Part shown: positions 15,461-22,942 of the stretch, one piece after another | Layout: the number at the start of each line of letters is the position of its first letter | How positions within the stretch are numbered: position 1 is the stretch's first letter | Source: Gemmatimonadaceae bacterium | Lineage (GTDB): Bacteria; Gemmatimonadota; Gemmatimonadetes; Gemmatimonadales; Gemmatimonadaceae | Reading direction: 5' to 3' | Assembly (NCBI GenBank): GCA_025450035.1 | Contig: JANWIF010000105.1 | Location: 1-34,345, forward strand | DNA length: 34,345 bases | Position numbers and translations under genes: made by a program | Notes under the pieces: generated by a model | Seen by the model: only the letters and a program-made list of their open reading frames with translations | The model's database searches: none | What the model was told of the DNA's origin: nothing

Positions 15461-15511
15461 GCATTGGAACACGGCTCTCGAGCCCGACCGCAGCACGTCC
15501 ATCGGCTCGAG
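15389..15511 (+). repeat. Direct repeat, copy 1: flavoprotein 3' end + ADOP 3'-end remnant
   Basis: Two blocks recur in the same order and orientation at 25151-25265. Block 1 (15389-15442) is the last part of the flavoprotein gene and matches 51 of 54 bases. Block 2 (15481-15511) matches 30 of 31 bases with the 3' end of the ADOP permease gene at 25235-25265; read on the minus strand it gives LEPMDVLRSG, the ADOP C-terminus. Here the flavoprotein is intact and the permease is only a 31-nt stub. The 38 nt between the blocks do not align. Sequence from 15512 to 15602 shows no gene. Confidence 0.88.
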
Positions 15512-15602
15512 CTCGCACCGGTGTTGTCGCGGCTCGTTTACGATTGCACGGCGCTACAGGGCCGCTCGGCCATGGACGCCGTCGGCATCCTGACCGGTCC
15601 GG

Positions 15603-16862
15603 ATGCGATGCTCGACACCGCACGAACTCGTGATCGCGCCGTCACCCCGGTTGGGCGGATCAGCACAACCGGCGTCCTCCCGCTGGATGCTGCCGATCCT
15701 CTGTGCGATTGCCTTTCTGGTGTTGGTCCAGGCATTCATGATCGCGCCGCTCATTCCGCGCCTGGTCGATGTCTTCCGCGCTGACGTTGCCTGGGTCGGA
15801 CTTGCAGTGCCGGCCTACCTCCTTCCGTACGGGGTGGCGACGCTGGCGTGGGGTCCGCTGTCGGACCGCTTTGGACGGCGCACGGTCATCCTCGTGTCGC
15901 TGACGCTGTTCATCGCCCTCACGGCGGCCACCGCATTGGCAAGCGGTGTCACAGGATTCGTGCTGTGGCGGATCGCCACCGGGATCGGGGCGAGCGGTGT
16001 CGTGCCGATCAGCCTCACGCTCATCGGTGATGTTGTACCGTTTCAGAAACGTGGCCAGGCACTGGGCTGGCTATTCGGGGCGATCGCCGGCGGCACCGCG
16101 GTCGGCGCCACCGTTGGTGCGCTCATGGAACCGGTGGTCGGATGGCAGGGCTTGTTCCTCGCAGTCGCTGCACTCGCCGCCCTTCTGGGCATCGTGGCAG
16201 TTGCCATAGGGGCGATCCCGAGATTGCCTAAACCAGCAGCGCCTCAGTGGGCCGCAATCGTTCGCGGTTATGGCTCGCTGCTGTCTCTCCGTCGGGGGCG
16301 CCGCACCTACTCCTACGTGTTGATCAACGCTGTCGTACAATCGGGAGTATACACATGGCTGGGCTTGTACCTGCGTCAGCGTTTCGGCCTTGGCGAGGTG
16401 GGCATCGGCCTCGCGTTGCTCGGGTATGGCATCCCCGGTCTGCTTTTCGGACCGACCATCGGACGCCTCGCGGATCGCCACGGTCGCTCGATGATCATTC
16501 CCGCCGGAATTGCACTCACCGCCGTGTGCGCACTGCTCCTGGCCGCGCCGCTCACGCTGCTCGTCGTACAACTCGCCATCGTGACCCTCTCGCTAGGCTA
16601 TGATCTGACCCAACCGCTGCTCGCCGGCATCGTCACCGATTTACCGGGGAACCGCGGCCAGGCCACGGGACTCATGGCCTTCACGCTATTCACCGGTTTT
16701 GGAGTCGGGAGCCTGCTGTTCCAGGTGGCGCTGACGTGGGGCTTCACCGCGGCGCTCATAGTGTTTGGCTGCGCTGCCCTGGTCGCGGCTGGCGTGGCCG
16801 TTCCGTTGTTTCGAACTGAACTTCCACGGCCCGACCTCTTGGGGCGAACTCCCACAGCGTGA
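15603..16862 (+). CDS. MFS transporter (12-TM)
   Basis: A 419-residue major facilitator with twelve predicted helices in two halves. The conserved loop 2-3 motif is GPLSDRFGRRTVI near residue 80; its second-half counterpart is GRLADRHGRSMII near residue 295. The first ~27 residues are hydrophilic; GTG 15630 or a later codon could be the real start, as no strong ribosome site precedes ATG 15603. The substrate cannot be told from sequence; the type resembles drug/multi-solute exporters. A fragment that may belong to the chromate-resistance protein ChrB follows directly, so metal or oxyanion efflux is one possibility (weak inference). No GTTAGGC motif is found in it. Confidence 0.9.
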   Translation: MRCSTPHELVIAPSPRLGGSAQPASSRWMLPILCAIAFLVLVQAFMIAPLIPRLVDVFRADVAWVGLAVPAYLLPYGVATLAWGPLSDRFGRRTVILVSLTLFIALTAATALASGVTGFVLWRIATGIGASGVVPISLTLIGDVVPFQKRGQALGWLFGAIAGGTAVGATVGALMEPVVGWQGLFLAVAALAALLGIVAVAIGAIPRLPKPAAPQWAAIVRGYGSLLSLRRGRRTYSYVLINAVVQSGVYTWLGLYLRQRFGLGEVGIGLALLGYGIPGLLFGPTIGRLADRHGRSMIIPAGIALTAVCALLLAAPLTLLVVQLAIVTLSLGYDLTQPLLAGIVTDLPGNRGQATGLMAFTLFTGFGVGSLLFQVALTWGFTAALIVFGCAALVAAGVAVPLFRTELPRPDLLGRTPTA

Positions 16863-16869
16863 GGCGCGC

Positions 16870-17019
16870 GTGGCTTCGATTCGTCCAAGTGATCGAGTGC
16901 CTACCCGCTCTGCGCACCGCTTCGGCCTGGATGATGCAGCGCTCGACGCACTCACGGAGGTCGTGCACGACATCCACGTCACGCACGCGGAGTGCTTACG
17001 CATGACAGAGTCGCGATGA
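16870..17019 (+). pseudogene. Possible ChrB-domain remnant
   Basis: The frame from about 16870 to the stop at 17019 reads PTRSAHRFGLDDAALDALTE then VVHDIHVTHAECLRM. HRFGLDD followed by AL-x-AL-x-E-x-VHDI resembles the C-terminal domain of the chromate-resistance protein ChrB as I remember it. No start codon or N-terminal part is present and the C-terminus seems scrambled. It overlaps the DoxX start by 4 nt. The identification is tentative; the stretch may be only a chance open frame. Confidence 0.35.
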
Positions 17020-18017
17020 CATTGCTCCACGAGCGCTGGTTCGTCGACAACGCCAGGTATCCCGTCCAGCTCGACGCCATATTCACGTCGCGTACCTGGA
17101 TTCCGGTCGGCATTGCGGCCGGCATTACGCTCCTCGCGGTACTCGCCTGGCGCCAACGCCGGGGCCGGACGCTCGTTCCGGGACCGATCGAGCTCGGCAT
17201 GAGTGGGGAGAACTACAAACGACTGCTCTCCTGGATGCCTCTGGTCATCGGCCTCCATACCGCTGTGGTGTTGCTGGTGAGCGGCGTGAGCTTGCGGCTC
17301 TTCTTCCCGAACCTCCTGCTCCCTCGCAACTTCCTCGGCGCCGTGCTTGGCCTAACGGAGATCGCCGTTGGCCTGAGCTTCCTCTACGGCGCACTCACGC
17401 GGCTCGGTGCGATCGCGCTCGCCCTCGCCTGGGTGGCGGGTGCCATCGTGTTCGGTCCGTTGCCGTTGCTGGAACATGCCGAGCTGCTGGGGATCGCGTT
17501 CTTCCTATTCGCGAACGGCCGCGGCCCGCTGGCGCTCGACATGGCCATGGAGCGGCTCCATCAACCGATCGAGTGGCTCGTGCCGTCTGCCGTTCCGGTG
17601 CTGCGTGTTCTCATCGGCCTGAGCATTGCCGTAGTGGCCTTCACGGAGAAGCTCTGGAACCTGCCCATGGGGCTCGCGTTTCTCGCCGATCATCCCTTCA
17701 ACTTCTTCCCGGCGCTGGGGATGTCGTCGATCGGCAACCGGGAGTTTCTGATCATCGCCGGCACGGTGGAGCTGACGCTGGGACTGCTACTCATCTCCGG
17801 CGCTTTCACCCGGCTCCTCATCCTCATCATCTGGGTCCCGTTCAACCTCACGCTCCCGCTCCTCGGGTGGCGCGAACTGGTGGGCCATCTCCCGACCTAT
17901 GGCATCATGGCGCTCCTCCTCGTATGGGGCAAAGAGCGCACTCGCCCAACGATGGCGTTGGGCGGAGTTGCGGAGCGCACAGGCGATGCGGAGCGACTGC
18001 GGCAGGAGCCCGCGTAA
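17016..18017 (+). CDS. DoxX-family integral membrane protein
   Basis: A 333-residue membrane protein with about eight hydrophobic segments in two similar halves. VLGLTEIAVGLSFLYGALTR and GTVELTLGLLLISGAFTRLL have the glycine/glutamate pattern of the DoxX/SURF4-like fold (E, then G..L...G...R), so it looks like a tandem DoxX. The extracytoplasmic N-terminal part includes one early helix. ATG 17016 is preferred over the upstream in-frame ATG 16992, since it begins directly MTLLHERWFVD. DoxX relatives have been linked to thiosulfate:quinone oxidoreductase and oxidative-stress complexes, but the role here is unknown. It is convergent with alkA, with 120 nt between the stops. Confidence 0.78.
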   Translation: MTLLHERWFVDNARYPVQLDAIFTSRTWIPVGIAAGITLLAVLAWRQRRGRTLVPGPIELGMSGENYKRLLSWMPLVIGLHTAVVLLVSGVSLRLFFPNLLLPRNFLGAVLGLTEIAVGLSFLYGALTRLGAIALALAWVAGAIVFGPLPLLEHAELLGIAFFLFANGRGPLALDMAMERLHQPIEWLVPSAVPVLRVLIGLSIAVVAFTEKLWNLPMGLAFLADHPFNFFPALGMSSIGNREFLIIAGTVELTLGLLLISGAFTRLLILIIWVPFNLTLPLLGWRELVGHLPTYGIMALLLVWGKERTRPTMALGGVAERTGDAERLRQEPA

Positions 18018-18137
18018 GGCGACCCGTTCGCCGCGCTCGGTGTGCTCGGCCGCCGCAAACGCCATTCTTACGGCAACCTCTGAGAAGCTCTCCTCGGCGT
18101 TCACCGCACGCGGCGGCGAATGTTGAGTACGCGTGAC

Positions 18138-19124
18138 TCAGGGCGACGGGGAAGACGCGCGTCCCACCTCGCCGCGCGCTTCGAGCCGCGCGAGCAACAA
18201 GTGGAAGTATAGCATGCCTTGCTGCGGGCTCAACGCCGCGAGGGTCCGTGCGACATCGACCTGCACATCGCCCGAGATAAGTGCGAGGTTGCGCGCGATG
18301 CTGGTGTCGTTCATCGGGAAGACATCCAGGCGGCCTAGCCCCCGCAACAGGATGACCGTCGCCGTCCACGGGCCGATCCCCTTGATTTGCCGGAGCAGTA
18401 CCGCGGCCTCGGGGCTCGCGCGTTCCTCCAGCATCCCTTCGGTGAGCGTGCCCCGAGTGAGTGCCTCGCCGGCCAGCCGGAGCGCGGCGATCTTGGCGGC
18501 ACTCAAACCGCTCGCGCGCAGCACACGGTCCTCCGTGCGTAGCACCGATTCGGCACTCGGGAACAGGAAGATCGGCGTGCCCTCGCTCTCGAGTGGTGTT
18601 CCGAGCGCGACAATCAGGCGACGCACGATGGTGCTGGCGGCCTGCAGACTCACCTGCTGGAAAACGATCGCGTTGACGAACGCCTCCCAGAGCGTGGGAT
18701 AACGGGGAGGCTTCACGCCGCGCATGCGGCGCGCCAACAGCCGCAGCCACGGCATGCGCGCCGCCGCGCGGCGGAAGTGCGTGAGGTCGCGATCGACGCC
18801 GAGTATCCGCCGCACGAGTTCGAGTGTTGGCGCATGGTCGCGCGCGTCACCCTCGATCGTTACGGACAGCTTCTCCGGTCCGGCTTGCGTCGCGCGCGCA
18901 ATCACCGGACCGTGCGATCCGGCGAGCGCGCGGACATAGCGCCCATCGGACGTGAGCACGTCGACGATATTCGTCGATAGTCGCCGCAGCGCGCTCACCG
19001 TAAGGTCCAGCCGGTACGGGGCCACGACGGATATCGTGTGCTTCGACCGCGACGAAATCGGCTGCTGGCTTGGCGGAGCGCCTGCATGGCCCCGCGATTG
19101 CAGCATCACCGGACTAGCCTTCAC
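18138..19124 (-). CDS. alkA: DNA-3-methyladenine glycosylase II (AlkA, HhH-GPD)
   Basis: Removes alkylated bases from DNA in base-excision repair. 328 residues. The N-terminal domain contains PYRLDLTVSALRRLSTNIVD. The helix-hairpin-helix LRQIKGIGPWTATVILLRGLG is followed by RLDVFPMNDTSIARNL with the catalytic Asp, and AFVNAIVFQQVSLQAA comes earlier in the domain. The start is uncertain: GTG 19124 and ATG 19106 both lack a ribosome site, and GTG 19023-19025 would begin directly before PYRLDL. With the longest form, only 14 nt separate it from the divergent DUF2945 gene, leaving no room for two promoters, so a shorter protein or overlapping promoters are likely. Confidence 0.88.
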   Translation of the reverse strand: MKASPVMLQSRGHAGAPPSQQPISSRSKHTISVVAPYRLDLTVSALRRLSTNIVDVLTSDGRYVRALAGSHGPVIARATQAGPEKLSVTIEGDARDHAPTLELVRRILGVDRDLTHFRRAAARMPWLRLLARRMRGVKPPRYPTLWEAFVNAIVFQQVSLQAASTIVRRLIVALGTPLESEGTPIFLFPSAESVLRTEDRVLRASGLSAAKIAALRLAGEALTRGTLTEGMLEERASPEAAVLLRQIKGIGPWTATVILLRGLGRLDVFPMNDTSIARNLALISGDVQVDVARTLAALSPQQGMLYFHLLLARLEARGEVGRASSPSP

Positions 19125-19138
19125 GAGGAGAGCATCGC

Positions 19139-19357
19139 ATGGCGACCCGACGTTTCAAGCACGGCGATCACGTTAGTTGGAATTCGGAAGCCGGTCGCGT
19201 CTCCGGCCATATCGTGAGAGTGGTCACTTCCGAGATCCAGTTCAAGGGCTACACGGTGCACGCGAGCCCGGACGAGCCGCAGTACGAGATCAAGAGCGAC
19301 ACGACCGACCACCTCGCGATGCACAAAGGCTCGGCGCTCACGAAACTGGCGGACTAA
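19139..19357 (+). CDS. DUF2945 / hypervirulence-associated TUDOR-like protein
   Basis: A 72-residue basic protein. FKHGDHVSWNSEAGRVSGHI near the N-terminus and DEPQYEIKSDTTDHLAMHKG at the C-terminus are the two conserved blocks of the DUF2945 (HVA1) family, a small SH3/TUDOR-like barrel. The family is found next to varied stress genes; its function is unproven. ATG 19139 is preceded by GAGGAG at a workable distance. It is divergent from alkA with almost no intergenic space, which could mean joint regulation with DNA repair. Confidence 0.85.
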   Translation: MATRRFKHGDHVSWNSEAGRVSGHIVRVVTSEIQFKGYTVHASPDEPQYEIKSDTTDHLAMHKGSALTKLAD

Positions 19358-19495
19358 ACCGGATCCGAGACGGGCGGGTGGGGAAGCGAAGAACGCAGGC
19401 GCATCTCCGGCGTCGTGATACAGCGACCGGGCGACTGCCTCGCTGCTCGACGGTAGCAACGTGAAACCGCGCTTCCCTGCGTTGTCGCCGCGCCT

Positions 19496-20605
19496 CTACG
19501 CGCCTTTGGTGACGAACAGACCGGCCAGATCCGGCACGCTGCTGGCGGCCGCCCACTCGGACATCCCGTGCGTCCACACAAGCATTCCGGCGGCAAGGGT
19601 TCCCGCGCGCGTGAGATCACCGAGCGATGCGATGTCGACAGGACCGCGGCGCTCGCCGCCTACGATGTAGTACCACGCGCTCGCCGACTTGGGCACCGGC
19701 GGCGGTTCGTCGCTGGGGCTGCTTGCGGCGGGTGAAGGGGTCGGCTGGATGCCCGCCGTGGCCGCTGCCGCGCGCTGGCCCATTGCTGCTCCCATTCCGA
19801 GCCCGATGCCGGCGGCGGCCGAGCCGTTGGAATTTCGTGCGGCATCGCGCAGGGCGTCGGCGCTCTGTAAGGCCGCGTAGCGATCGAGGCCGCCGATGAT
19901 GTTCAGCCGCGATCGCTGATCGATTGCCGCCTCGACCTCGTCGGGCAGCGACACGTTTTCGATGACGAGCTGCGTGAGCTCCAATCCGTACTGCTGAAAC
20001 TGCGGCCCCGTGTGCTGCATCACGAGCGCGCTCAGCTCCGAGTACTTCGACGCGAGCTCGATCACGGGCACCTGCGTGCTCGCCAGCCCTTCACTGACTT
20101 TGGCGATGACGAGGTCCCGCAGCTGATCCGCGATCTGATCGATCAGAAACACCGAGGTCGTGCCGACGATGTCGCGCACGAACTGCGCCGGATCGTGCAC
20201 GCGAAGGGCGTACGTCCCATGTGCGCGCACTCGCGTTGGGCCGAGCTCGGGATCGCGAATGATGACCGGGTTCGTCGTGCCCCACTTGCGGTTGACGAAC
20301 TGTTTGGTGTTGACGAACAACACGTCGGCCTTGAATGGACTCTCAAATCCGTACTTCCATCCGCGCAGCCGCGACAGCACGGGCAGATTCAACGTCGTCA
20401 GCTGATGGCGGCCCGGGATGAAGACGTCGGCAACGTCGCCCTGTTCGACGAAGACCGCGGCCTGACCGGGACGGACGATCAGTTGCGCGCCATTCTTGAT
20501 CTCGTTGCGCGGACGTTCGAATCGCCACACGAGTGTGTCGTTGGTGTCATCGATCCACTCGATGACGTCGATGAATTCTCCGGCGGCAAAGTCGCGCATC
20601 GTCAT
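19496..20605 (-). CDS. SPFH-domain protein with C-terminal GYF_2 domain
   Basis: A 369-residue protein. Residues ~1-240 form an SPFH/band-7-type domain of the YdjI-like (virion core protein-like) branch: FIDVIEWIDDTNDTLVWRF, LIVRPGQAAVFVEQG, then FESPFKADVLFVNTKQF, RAHGTYALRV and YGLELTQLVIENVSLPDEV. A flexible Ala/Gly/Pro/Ser linker follows. Residues ~312-365 form a GYF_2 domain, with WYYIVGGERRGPVDIASLGDL and VWTHGMSEWAAA. There is no transmembrane anchor, so it is probably a soluble or peripheral scaffold. ATG 20605 has GAGG upstream. It lies 42 nt after the zinc-ribbon gene, on the same strand. A short-ribbon/SPFH partnership suggests a membrane-stress or protein-quality role (inference). 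Confidence 0.88.
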   Translation of the reverse strand: MTMRDFAAGEFIDVIEWIDDTNDTLVWRFERPRNEIKNGAQLIVRPGQAAVFVEQGDVADVFIPGRHQLTTLNLPVLSRLRGWKYGFESPFKADVLFVNTKQFVNRKWGTTNPVIIRDPELGPTRVRAHGTYALRVHDPAQFVRDIVGTTSVFLIDQIADQLRDLVIAKVSEGLASTQVPVIELASKYSELSALVMQHTGPQFQQYGLELTQLVIENVSLPDEVEAAIDQRSRLNIIGGLDRYAALQSADALRDAARNSNGSAAAGIGLGMGAAMGQRAAAATAGIQPTPSPAASSPSDEPPPVPKSASAWYYIVGGERRGPVDIASLGDLTRAGTLAAGMLVWTHGMSEWAAASSVPDLAGLFVTKGA

Positions 20606-20647
20606 GTTCGTGTCCTCGGCTCGGGCATGTGACGTTCGTACTGCCGG

Positions 20648-21355
20648 TTAGGAAAAGAGCTGTTGCAGCGCACGGTGAAGCAGCGAGTCGTCGAACGCCT
20701 GTGCCGGCGAGCCGTTGACGGTGACCTGGAGGCCGATGCTCCCGTGCTGCTCCGTGTGAGCCGGTGCGTCCTCGACGTGCGGCCGTTCGAGACCCCCGGC
20801 GTCGATGAAGGCCAGCACGCGGCGCAGGTCGCCGGATTCGAGCCACGCGCCATGACCCTTGCACGTGTTGACGATCACGCCCGAGTGATGCCCGAAGTTC
20901 GACCGATTCATGATCTTCTTGCAGGTTGGACACGCGATGTAATGGATGCCCGTCGGAACGGGCGCCGCAGCTCCGGAGGCTGCTCCCCCTTGGTCGCCGC
21001 CAACCAGATGCGCGACGCGACCCCGCTCCTCGCGACTCGAGCAGAGCGCGGTGAAGGCTTGCGCCTCGAGCCAGTCCGCTCCGCAGCCACTACATTCGTG
21101 CATCGATGTCGCTCCCACTCGAATTGCGTGCATCTCACCCTGACAGCGGGGGCAGGCCAGCGACGCGGCGCTTGCGCCGTCGTCCGCTCGATCGCAGCGT
21201 GCGCCGCACTTGGGACAGAATTGCGTGCCCTCGGGCACGGCGGCGAAGCATTTCGGGCACGCGATGCGCGCCAGCGGCGCCCCGCAGTATTCACATCGTG
21301 TCGCGCCCGCGGATGGAGGTGCGCCGCAGTTCGGACAGGCGAGCACAAGCGTCAT
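20648..21355 (-). CDS. Multi-zinc-ribbon protein (DZR plus two TFIIB-like ribbons)
   Basis: A 235-residue protein with three Cys-rich modules. Residues ~7-53 are a double zinc ribbon (CPNC, CEYC, CPKC and FCPKC). Residues ~68-99 are a TFIIB-like ribbon (CPRC, then ECSGCGADWLE). Residues ~141-178 are a second one (CPTCKKIMNRSNF, then NTCKGHGAWLESGDL). The C-terminal ~45 residues have no metal ligands and end in HRALQQLFS. Such proteins often act as adaptors rather than DNA binders. ATG 21355 lacks a clear ribosome site. It is directly upstream of the SPFH-GYF_2 gene and probably co-transcribed with it. Confidence 0.87.
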   Translation of the reverse strand: MTLVLACPNCGAPPSAGATRCEYCGAPLARIACPKCFAAVPEGTQFCPKCGARCDRADDGASAASLACPRCQGEMHAIRVGATSMHECSGCGADWLEAQAFTALCSSREERGRVAHLVGGDQGGAASGAAAPVPTGIHYIACPTCKKIMNRSNFGHHSGVIVNTCKGHGAWLESGDLRRVLAFIDAGGLERPHVEDAPAHTEQHGSIGLQVTVNGSPAQAFDDSLLHRALQQLFS

Positions 21356-21396
21356 GCGAGACAGACGGTGCAGGCCGTAGCGCCGTAACCGTCAGA

Positions 21397-21609
21397 GTGC
21401 GACGGCTTCTCTCGCCGGAGGGCGCTCCGGGCCTATGCGACGCCTTTGGCTGGCCGGTCCCGGAGCTCGAGGGCGCGTTCCCTTCGTCCAATCGACGGGT
21501 GCGGAGTGTGATCGCGCAGTGCGCGGCAGAGAAGCGCCGTATCAGCGAAGTGCGGGAGCGCTTGGCGCGAGAACAGGCCGCGCTGGTCCACCACTCACGG
21601 CGGAATTGA
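21397..21609 (+). CDS. Possible small protein, unknown
   Basis: A 70-residue frame in the 269-nt gap between the zinc-ribbon gene and the kinase gene, on the opposite strand. Third codon positions are GC-rich as in neighbouring genes. The product reads LCDAFGWPVPELEGAFPSSN, then a charged helical tail (AAEKRRISEVRERLAREQAA) that could form a coiled coil. The start is unclear: GTG 21397 is the best in-frame candidate, with no ribosome site. It could be the remnant of a longer gene. No family is recognised. Confidence 0.38.
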   Translation: MRRLLSPEGAPGLCDAFGWPVPELEGAFPSSNRRVRSVIAQCAAEKRRISEVRERLAREQAALVHHSRRN

Positions 21610-21624
21610 GGCTCACGCGGCTCG

Positions 21625-22848
21625 TTAGGCGCGCGGCAGGCGCAGCGTAAACGTCGAACCCTCGGTGAGCGTGCTTTCCACCGTGAGGTCACCACCCATC
21701 GCTCGGCTCAATGAGCGGCTGATCGCCAGCCCAAGACCCGTTCCCTCCGTCGAACGCGTGAGAGCGGTCTCCACGCGCGTGAAGGGCTCGAATATCTCGT
21801 CGAGCTTGTCGGCCGGAATGCCACGCCCGTTGTCCGTGACGCGGACGAATACGTCGTCGTCGGTGACCTCACTACTCAGCGTGATCATGCCACCGTTGGG
21901 CGTGAACTTGATTGCGTTGATCAGCAAGTTTACGATGACTTGCTGTAGCCGCTCGCGGTCCGCGCGCACCCTCAACGCAGGATCGCAGCCGCGGAATTGA
22001 TATCGCAACGACTTCGCGAAGAGCTGCGGGAAGACGAGCGCTTCGGCGCCCGACAGGAACTCGTGCAGTGCGACATCCGCACGCACGATCTCCATGCGGC
22101 CCGTTTCCAGTCTCGCCATATCGAGCACATCCTCAACCAGTCGAAGCAGGAGGTGATGACTGGCCTGAATGCGACGGAGGTCCTCGCGCTGCTCCTTCGT
22201 CACCGGGCCCCGCAGCTCCATTTCGATCAACTGCACGTATCCCCCGATCGCGTTGAGGGGCGTACGGAGCTCGTGGCTCATGTTGGCCAAGAACTCGCTT
22301 TTCGCGAGGTTCGCGGCTTCGGCCTCCGCGCGCGCTCGGTCCGCCGCGATGCGAGCGGCGCGCTCCGCTTCGTAGAGCCGAATGTTATCGGCGACGAGCG
22401 TGATGCGCTCCCCCCGCTCGGCGAGCAGTGCGTGCTCGAGTGGGCCCGCCGTCTGGTCGGCGAGCGCTGACAGCACAACCTCATCCTCGGCGGTCGCTGG
22501 GATCGACCGGGGCCGCTTGACCGCGAGCAACCCGGTCACTCTGCCTTGCACGACCAGCGGAACGCCGAGAAACCCTTCTGAACCACCCTCGCCGAACAGA
22601 CCCTGGAGCCGCGTCACCAAGGACTCGTCAAACGATTGTCGAAAGCGGGCCACCACGTCGTCCGGCACCCCCACCGCCGCCCGTACCCTGAGCATGCCAT
22701 CCGCATCCGTGAGCATGAGCACGGCCTTCGTGGCGTGGAGGAGCTCTGCCGCCTGCTCGGCCGCGAGACGAAGAATGTCCGGGAGTGCGATCGCGTTGGT
22801 AAAGGCGCGACTCAGCTGCGTCAGTTGCGACAAGCGCGGATCGGACAT
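21625..22848 (-). CDS. GAF-domain sensor histidine kinase
   Basis: From ATG 22848 the protein begins SDPRLSQLTQLSRAFTNAI. A GAF domain occupies about residues 25-165 (KAVLMLTDADGMLRVRAAVG; GFLGVPLVVQGRVTGLLAV). A coiled helix follows, then the H-box FLANMSHELRTPLNAI and the ATPase boxes NLLINAIKFTPNGG, VTDNGRGIPADKLDEIFEPF and GTGLGLAISRSLSRAMGG. There is no membrane segment, so it is a cytosolic sensor. The frame is open to 22998; a TTG overlapping the KaiC stop could also start translation, since no ribosome site is seen at the ATG. Its stop codon TAA lies inside a GTTAGGC motif. It is the last gene of the receiver-KaiC-kinase operon. Confidence 0.9.
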   Translation of the reverse strand: MSDPRLSQLTQLSRAFTNAIALPDILRLAAEQAAELLHATKAVLMLTDADGMLRVRAAVGVPDDVVARFRQSFDESLVTRLQGLFGEGGSEGFLGVPLVVQGRVTGLLAVKRPRSIPATAEDEVVLSALADQTAGPLEHALLAERGERITLVADNIRLYEAERAARIAADRARAEAEAANLAKSEFLANMSHELRTPLNAIGGYVQLIEMELRGPVTKEQREDLRRIQASHHLLLRLVEDVLDMARLETGRMEIVRADVALHEFLSGAEALVFPQLFAKSLRYQFRGCDPALRVRADRERLQQVIVNLLINAIKFTPNGGMITLSSEVTDDDVFVRVTDNGRGIPADKLDEIFEPFTRVETALTRSTEGTGLGLAISRSLSRAMGGDLTVESTLTEGSTFTLRLPRA

Positions 22849-22942
22849 GCGATTCGCCGGCGCAGGCGAGGACGCGGTTGTCTCCGTGTCTATCGCCTGC
22901 GTTCGGCCCACCGCGCGCCCGCGGGCCCGTCGTCGATTGCCG

